Positions 25,749 through 34,700 of a DNA stretch of 64,000 bases are shown here, piece after piece. The notes below the pieces were generated by a model. That model was given only the letters and a program-made list of their open reading frames with translations. It was not told the DNA's origin and ran no database searches. The stretch's first letter is position 1. The number at the start of each line of letters is the position of its first letter. The position numbers were made by a program, and so were the translations under genes. Origin of the DNA: Gordonia polyisoprenivorans (GTDB lineage Bacteria > Actinomycetota > Actinomycetes > Mycobacteriales > Mycobacteriaceae); NCBI RefSeq assembly GCF_017654315.1, contig NZ_CP072203.1:1240001-1304000 (forward strand), read 5' to 3'.

Positions 25749-28700
25749 TCATCCGAATTCGGCGGCGATCGCCGAGACGGTCCGAAGCTCGTAGACCTCC
25801 CGTACCGAGACCGGCCGGCCGAACTCGCCACGCAGCAGCGCGGCCAGCCGAACCGCCGACATCGAATGGCCGCCGACCGCGAAGAAGTCGACATCGACCT
25901 CGAGATCGTCGCAGTCGAGGGCCTCGGCCATCAGTTCGGCGACGAGCTCCTCCTGCGGCCCGGCCAATGGGCGGCCGCCGGACTCGACGAGCTCTCCGGC
26001 GCCGAGCTTCGCATGGTCGATCTTGCCGTTGATTGTCAACGGAATCCGCTCCTGCACCGAGAACCGGGTGGGCACCAGATAATCGGGCAGCGCATCGCGC
26101 AGACCGTTGCGCACCAGACCGATCAGAGCCGCCGGATCGTCGGTGTCGGCCGCCAGATGACAGCACAGCACCCCGTCGCGGGCAACCGTCACCGCATCGC
26201 GGACGCGGTCGGCGAACCGCTCGAGCACCACCGCCGACACCTCACCGGGATCGACGCGATGGCCGCGGATCTTCACCTGGTCGTCGGTGCGGCCGAGATA
26301 GTCCATCAGGCCGTCGGTGTTGCGCCGCACCAGATCTCCGGTGCGATACATCCGCTCACCGGCGGCGCCGGCCGGGCACGCCACCATCGTCGCAGCGGTC
26401 CGGGCCGCGAGATGGAGGTAGCCGCGAGCCAATCCGACACCGGTGACGTACAACTCGCCGGCCACCCCGTCGGGAACCGGACGCAGCCACTTGTCGAGGA
26501 TCATCACCTCGGTGTTGTCCACCGGCCGTCCGATGGACGGCGTGGCCGACTCGTCGGTACCCACGCCGAGGGTGTTGATGGTGTATTCGGTGGGCCCGTA
26601 CAGGTTGTAGCCGCGGGTACCCGCGGTGGCCCGCAACCGCGCCCACAGGGTGGTCGACACCGCCTCGCCGCCGAGCAGGATGAGTGGCGGAATGTGTGCC
26701 TGTGCCCCGAGTAGTCCCTCGGCCACGAGTTGATCGGCCTGTCCGGGCGTCACATTGAGGACGTCGATCCGCTGCTCGGCGACGTAGGTGACGAGCCCGG
26801 TGGCGTCGCGTCGCAACTCCTCGTCGCAGATGTGCACCTCGTGACCCTCGGCGAGCCACAGCAACTCCTCCCACGACATGTCGAAGGCGAACGAGATGGC
26901 ATGGGCCACCCGGAATCGCCGGTTGGCGGCCCGCACCGCCGGGGTGAAGATCCGACGCCGGTGATTGGCCAGCATGTTGGCCAGGCCGGCGTGGCCGATG
27001 ACGACGCCCTTGGGGGTTCCGGTGCTCCCGGAGGTATAGATCACGTACGCGTCGCCGTCCGCGCGGGCGCGCGAGGCGGCGAGTGCCGGTGCCGCGGGAT
27101 CGTCGGTGACCGGCATCAGCCGGTTGGCGGCAACCACCGTCGACATGCGACGGCTCGACTCGTCGGAGACCAGGACGATGTCGGGATCGCAGTCGTCGCA
27201 GATCGCACGCAGCCGATCGTCGGGATGCTCGAGATCCAGTGGCGTGTAACGCGCGCCGGACCACAGCACCCCGAGGATGGCGACGACCACCTCGGCGGAG
27301 CGCGGAACCGCGATCGCGACGGTCGAGCCGGGCGCGACCGACGCCTCCGCCAGCCGGCCGGCCAGCCGCATGATCCGATCGGCAAGCTCCCCGAGACTCC
27401 ACCGCACCGCGCCGCACACCAGTGCCACCGACTCCGGTTCGCGGCGCACCGCCGCGGCGAACTCGTCCACCACGGTCGACGACCACGGCCCGTTCGCGGC
27501 CGCCACCGCAGCCGGATCCGGGCCTGACACAGCAGGATCGGATGCCACCGGCAGGGCGGCCAACGGCGTATCCGGTGCCTGAGCGGTGCGCGAGAGTGCC
27601 CGCAGCACGGCCATGACATGGTCGGCCAGCCGCGTCGCCATGGTCTCGTCGACCAGCTCGGCGCGATACTCGACCTTCAGCGTCATCTCGTCGCCGGGGG
27701 TGAACACCCACGTCAGCGCGAAGTGGGTGGAGTCCTCGGCCTCCTCGGTGAGAATCCCGTGCCGATCCCGGGTCTCGCGGGCCGCCTCCGGATCGAGGAA
27801 GTTCTGGATCACCACCAGCGAATCGAAGAGGGCGGTGACGCCCAGCTCGCGATGGATCGCACCGAGATCGGCCCCGTCATGCGGCATCGCCGCGGCGCGA
27901 TCGTCGGAGACGCTGCGCAGCATCTCCCGGACCGGACGCCATGCGTCGACCTCGACACGGACCGGCACGGTGTTGAGCAGAACGCCGACGACCTCGTCGA
28001 TGCCGGGCACCTCCAGCAGATCGCGCCCCGACACCGACAGCCCGAACAGCACATCGGACTCACCGGTCGCCCAGTTCAGGGTCAACGCCATTGCAACAGT
28101 GGCCAACGCCGTCAACGTCACCCCGTGTGCACGACCCGCCGCGAGCAGATCGGCTGTCTCGGTGGTGTCGAGGCAGCGGATGATCTTGCGCGGCAACTCC
28201 TCCGCGGCAGCCGGGGCCGGCGCGTCGAGCGCCGCGGGCCGGCCGAGCAGTGTCGGCCCGACCATCCCGCCGAGAACCGAACGCCAGAACGCGAGGTCCT
28301 GCCGGTGATCTCGGGCCTCGAGCAGCGTGGCCACCTCGGCGAAGCCGGGCCGCGCCGGCCGTGGGGTACGCACCGCGGACTGTTCGCGATCGCGCAACCG
28401 GTCGAGGAACTCGGTGAGGAAACGCGCCCTCGACCACCCGTCGAGCAGTGCGAGGTGATAGGTGAACAACACCGTGTCACCGTGGCCTGCGCGCCGGACG
28501 ATGGTCGCACGGGCTGCGGGCGAGCGATCGAGCGGAATCGGCTGTGCGCGATCACGTTCCCGCAGGGTGTGCTCGTCGGACGAGGTGTCGTCGGTGTGGA
28601 CGACCTCGACCGGCAACAGCACGCGCTCGTCACGGCCGGGTAGGTACTGGGTGGGTGTTGCCGCGGCCAGGTCGAATCGCGCGCCCATCGCCGGGTGCAC

Positions 28701-31700
28701 GACGACGGCGTCGGCGAACGCCTCGGCGAGCTGATCCGGGTCGATCTCCCGATCGAAGGTCAACGCGGTCTGCGCGTGATACGACCCCGACGGCGCGACC
28801 TGTGACTGGAACAGCAGGCCACGCTGCAACACCGTCGGCGGCACCTGCACCGGGCCGCGATCGGCCGTCCGGTCGATCTCGGCGGCCAGCGCACCGACGC
28901 TGCTCCGCACCGCGTCGGTGATCGTTTCGGCGGTGATCTCCTGGCCGGCGATATCCGAGATCGACTCGGCCACGGCGAATTGCACCACCAGGCGCGGTGG
29001 TGACCCACTGACCCAGACGTCGGCCTCGACGGCGTACGGGGTGCGCGGCGGGGCGGTCGGCGGCGGGGTGGGCAGCACCTCACGGCTCTCGCCGCGGCCC
29101 AGATAATTCACCAGGATCTGTGCGCCGCCCTCGGCGAGCAGTCGTGACGTCCGCGCGTGGACGTGGCGTAAGGCCATGTAGCCCAGCGGGTCCGGCCTCT
29201 CGGCGAGGGCCGCGGTCAGTTCGCGGGAAGTCACCGCGGCGTCGGCGCGGGCCGCCACCCGCACCGGTGCGATCTGGGTGAACCATCCGACGGTGCGACC
29301 GCAGTCCAGTGCCGCGTCGCCGCCGCGCACCGGCTCACCCGGATCGGGGCGACCGTGCCCTTCGACGTCGACGAGCAGGGTGGGTTCGGTGCCGAGCAGA
29401 CGTGCGACCGACGCGAGCATGAGGGAGACGATCACCTCGGTGACCGCCCCACCGAGCGCGGGCGCGGCCTCGTCGACGACGACGACCACCTCCGGACCGT
29501 CGACCTCGACGGTGTGGGCGGTGATCCGGTCTGCGTCGAATACCGTTGCCGCGACCAGAGGCTCGGTGGTGTGCAGGTCTCGCCAATGCCCGAGATCCGA
29601 TGCGATGACGGGGCTGTAGGCCGCGCGCATCACCTGCTGCGCATACGTGGCATACGAACTCTGCTCCGCAGCCGGACGCCCGCCACGCAGGGCCTGCTCG
29701 AGGTCGTCGATGATGACCATCCACGACACGCTGTCGACCACCGCATGGTGGGCCAGCAGCACCACGCCGTGTCCGGCGTCGAGGAGGGCGGCGGCGATCG
29801 GTCGGCCGTCGGCGAGGCTGATGTCGCCGATCAGTTCAGGCACCGCATCGACCGGGTCGGCCGACGCCGACTCCCGCACCGACGGCGCCACCGGACCGGA
29901 ATCCGGTATCGAGATCGACAGCGCCGCTTCGGCCTCGGTGCCGGTGATCACGGCGCCGAGCATCGGGTGCGCCTCGACGACGGCGGTGAGAGCAGCGCGG
30001 AGCTGATCGGCGGTGACGCCGCGCGGCGTTCGGAGCAGCCGTGCCTGCACCAGGTCGCCGGGGAATCCCCACTCGTGCTGGCGGAGCAGGATGGGCGTCG
30101 GCGCGGGTGCCGCGCCGGCTCCGGAATCGGTTGCCGCACTGCTCATGACGGCCACCGCGTCGGCGCCGAGGCGTTCGGCGATCCGTGCCGGGGTCCGGCC
30201 GAGGAACACATCGCGCGGGGTCACCTTGACACCGCGCGCGGCGAGGCGGTTGGCCACCCGGATCGCCACGATAGAGTCGCCGCCGAGCATGAAGAAATCG
30301 TCATCGCCGCCGACCTCGTCGACGTCGAGGGCTTCGGCGATCACCGACGCCACGGCGGTGACCCGCGAGTCCGGGACGTGGGGATCCCCGCTGTCCGGTG
30401 CTGCCACCTCGGTGATCTCGGTGACGGGGATCGCGGCGAGTAGTTCCCGCAGCCGGTCGTCGTCGCGTTTGCCGTTGACGGTGCGCGGCAGGGCATCCAC
30501 CACGATCACCTCGTCGGGCACCATGTGCGCCGGAAGGGACTCCCGGGCCGCACGCCGCGCGCGAGCCGCGTGATCCCCGCCGGAGCCCGGTGCGCCGTCG
30601 GCGACGATCGCTGCACGCAGACGCGGGCCGTCGGGGGTGTCGACGGCCACGACCGCGGCCTCGCCGGCGACACCGGAGCGGCGTAACGCGGTCTCCACCT
30701 CGCCCGTCTCGATCCGGAAGCCGCGTACCTGTACCTGCCGATCGGCCCGGCCGATGTAATCCATGCCGCCGTCGGCCCGCACCCGCACCACGTCACCGGA
30801 GCAGTACAGACGGTCGCCACCGGCTCGCAAAGGAGTGGTACGGAACGGGTTTGCGACGAATCGGGTGGCGGTCAGGTCCGGACGCCGGTGGTACCCCGCC
30901 GACACCTGCGGTCCGGAGACGTACAGGATGCCGGTGTCGCCCACCGCCACCGGACGGAGTTGCTCGTCGAGCACATGCGTCACCAGACCGTCGAGCGGAC
31001 GGCCGATGGGGCTGCCCGAGTCCTCGCGAATACCTTCGGTGAGGGTCAGCGCCGTGACGTGCACCGTGGTCTCGGTGATTCCGTACATATTGATCGCCAC
31101 CGCACCGGGGTGCCGATCCAGCCACCGGCCGGTCAGTGCCGGCTCGAGACGTTCGCCGCCGAAGATCAGGTACCGCAGATCCGGAAGCGTCACGCCGGTC
31201 GCGTCGAGCGCGGCGAAGGCCGTCGGCGTCTGATTGAGCACGGTGATCCGCGCATCGCGCAGGGCGCAGGCGAGATCGGCCGGGATGCGGGTCAGCGCAT
31301 GATCGACCACGACGGCCAGCGCGCCGGCGCGCAGCGGTGCCCACAGCTCCCAGACCGAGAAGTCGAAAGCGAAGGAGTGTGCGACGCACCAGATGTCGTC
31401 GGGGCCGGTCACCACGTGGCTCTCGGCGTTGCGTAGCAGCGACACGACGTTGCGGTGCGTCACCACGACGCCCTTGGGGACCCCGGTGGAGCCGGAGGTG
31501 TAGAGGATGTATGCGGGGTCGTCGGGGCGGACGCGATGTGGTTGCGGGCGTGCACCGCCCGGCTCGGCGGGTGAATCGCGCCGGTCGGGATCGGGGCACA
31601 GAACCGGGATGTGGTCGTCGGCGATGCGTTTCGCGAGCCCCGCATGATCGGGAGAGGCGACGATCAGGGCGGGCCGGCAGTCGTCGACGATGAGGTCGAG

Positions 31701-34700
31701 GCGCTGCTGCGGCGAGTACGGATCGAGTGGGACATAGGTGACCCCGGCCAGTACCGCGGCGATGACGGCCTCGGCGAAGCGGCTCGAGCGCTCGATCAGC
31801 AAAGCGACGCGCGGTGGTGGGTCACCGGCCGTCAGGGCGGGTAGGGCGCGGCGGATCTGCTCGGCGAGTGCTGTTGCAGCGGCATCGATCTCGCCGTAGG
31901 TGCGGGTGGCCGGGGCCGACTGGGCCCGCAGGTCGCCGAGTGCCGGACGGTCATGGTGCGCGCGGACCGCCGAGTTCCACACGTGCGCGAGCGTCGCATC
32001 ATCCCGATCGTCGTGCTCGTTGTGCTCGTCGTGATCATCGGGGGCATCGAGGGCCGAACTCACCTCCGCGACGGTGCAATCGGTCAGCAGCATCGTGGTC
32101 GCGGTGACGAGGTGCGCGGCGATGCGTTCGGCGCGAGCACGAGGGATCACCGACTCGTCGTGGATCAGTCGCAGCGGTGCAGGGGCGTCCGGGGTGATCA
32201 CCAGCGTGAGCGGATAATGTGGGGCGCCGTCGTTGACGATGCCGACGATCTCCAGACCCGTTCCGCTGGTGTCGATCTGATCGGCTCCGGTGCCGATCTC
32301 CACCACCACGAGGGTGTCGAACAGCTCTCCCGCCGACCGTCCGGCCGTGCGGGCGATTTCGGTCAGGCCGATGTGCAGGCAGTCGCGGACCCGATCGTGG
32401 TGTGCGGCGAGACCATCGACGAGGTCGCGGGCGCGCCGGGTGGGCGCCGCGCCCGGCGCGCGGACGGGCACGGTGTTGATGAACATGCCGACGGCGTCGT
32501 CGATTCCGTCCACCGGTGCGTCCCGCCCGGAGACGGTCGAACCGAACACCACGTCGGTGCCATCGTCGACACCGGTCATCCGGCGCAGCGCCAATCCCCA
32601 CGCGGCTTCCACGACATCGGGGAGGCGCAGCCCGGCCGCACGGGCCCGCGCCGCCAGCGTTGCGAGTTCCGGTGCGTCGAGCGACATCTCGGATAGCGCA
32701 CTCGATGCCGTGGCGCCCGGCGCCACCACCACCGGATGGAGCCGACCGGCGAGTTCGTCGCGCCAGCGCGCCACGTCGGCGTCGTGGGGGCGGGCGGCGA
32801 TCCAGCGCAGGTAGCCGGCGAAACCGCGGTCAAGGCGGTGTGCGGGCACCTCGGTGCGGTCGCGTTCAGCGGTATCCCCGTAGCCGGTATCCCCGTAGCC
32901 GGCATCCAGGTAGCCGGTATCCCGGTAAGCGGCGAACAACTCGCGCAACGCGATCGGCACCGACCACCCGTCGGCGATCAGATGGTGCACCGTCTGCACC
33001 ACGACGTGGTCGTCACCGTCGGGGATCACCGTGTAGCGCATCAGGGGTGCCGACTCGGGATCGAAGCCGCGGTCGCGATCGGCCCGGGCGATCTCGTCGA
33101 TGCTCGCCGGTCCGGTGGCCGCGTCGAGCACGGTGAACTCGAGCCGATCGGCGCAGTCGGTGTCGAGGACCTGATACACCCGACCCGACCGTGTCGTCCG
33201 GAACGCCGCGGCCAGGGTCGGGCGGCGCCGCAACAACATCGCGGCCGCGGTCCGCAGCCGCTCGACGTCGAGGGTTCCGCGCAGCGTCAGGATCTGTTGC
33301 TCCACATACATACTCGACTGTGCGCCGTCGAAGATGCTGTGGAAGTGCATACCCTGCTGCAGCGGCGTGAGCGGCAGCACGTCGACGAGGCCGGGACCGT
33401 CGATGGCGTCGAGCTCGTCCTGATCGAGGATCACCTCACCGCCCGGGGTGAGGGCGAAGTCGCCGGCCGAATGCGATGCCAGCGCAGCGATCCCGGACAC
33501 GGCCCGGAGCGAGCGTTCCCACAGGTCGAGGAGCCGGTCGATCCGGTCGTCGCCGAATCGCCCGGCGGCCCAGGAGATCGTGGTGCGCAGGACGGCTCCG
33601 TCGGGGCCGGGTTCGGTGATGGCGTTGAACTCGAGTTCACGGGGGAGGCGTTGGCGCGGGTCGCGACGTTCACCGAGTTGGCCCGTCGGACCCAGCGGCG
33701 CGAAGTCCTTGGCCTCGGGGGTCCCGACCCGGCCCAGATAGTTGAACAGCACCTGCGGCGACCGGTCCAGCGCGGTATCGGCTTCTGGGCCGAGATAACG
33801 TCCGATGCCGTAACCGATTCCGCGGTGGGGAACCACGGCGAGCTGGTCTTTGACGGCCTTGAGCGCGCGGCTCACCTCGGCGGGGTCGTCGAGGTCGACG
33901 GCGCCGGGGTCGACGAGCACCGGGTACAGCGTGGTGAACCAGCCGACGGTGCGGCTCAGATCGGCCTCGCCGCCACCCGGGGTCGGGATGTGGCGGGTCT
34001 CGCGGCCGTGGCCCTCGAGTTCGATGACGCTGTGAGTGTGGGTGTGGGTGTGGGTGTGGGCGTGCGCCCCATGGTGATCCGACGGCCGCTGTTCTGATCG
34101 GAACCGGGCCAAGGTCAGCGACAGTGCCGTCATCAACACCGCTTCGGCGGTGGCGGCGTATCCGGTGACGACCTCGCCGAGCAGTGCCTCGGCGGCCGGC
34201 CCGCCGAACTCGTGCACCCGCGTCACCTCGTCGGCCACGCGGGCGGTCAGCTGCGTGGGGTCGTCGGCCAGCGGGGTGTCGGGGCGGGCGAGCACCTCGT
34301 CGAAGTAGGTGCGGTCGGCCTCGAGTCCGGGTGCGGCCGCGGCGAGCAGTTCGCTCCACCGCCGCAGCGAGGTGCCCTCGGTCTGCACCGGTGGAGCCGA
34401 ATCGTGTGTCGGAGAACCGGAGTCGTCGAGTGACCCCGCGCGTCGCGCCGCCATCGCGCGCGTGAGGTCGTCGGTGAGGATGTCCCAGGACACGCCGTCG
34501 ATCACCAGGTGGTGGATGACGAGGAGAAGTCCGCGGGTGCCGTCGGCCGCCACGCGCAGACCGGCGGCCAAGACCACGCCGTGTGCGGGATCGAGCTGTC
34601 CGGTCAGCCACTCGATACCCTCATCCGTGGTGGCCGAATCCAGTTCGGTCACCGGAACGACGCCGATCTCCTCGGCGCGCGGTATCCGCAGGTGCAGCCC

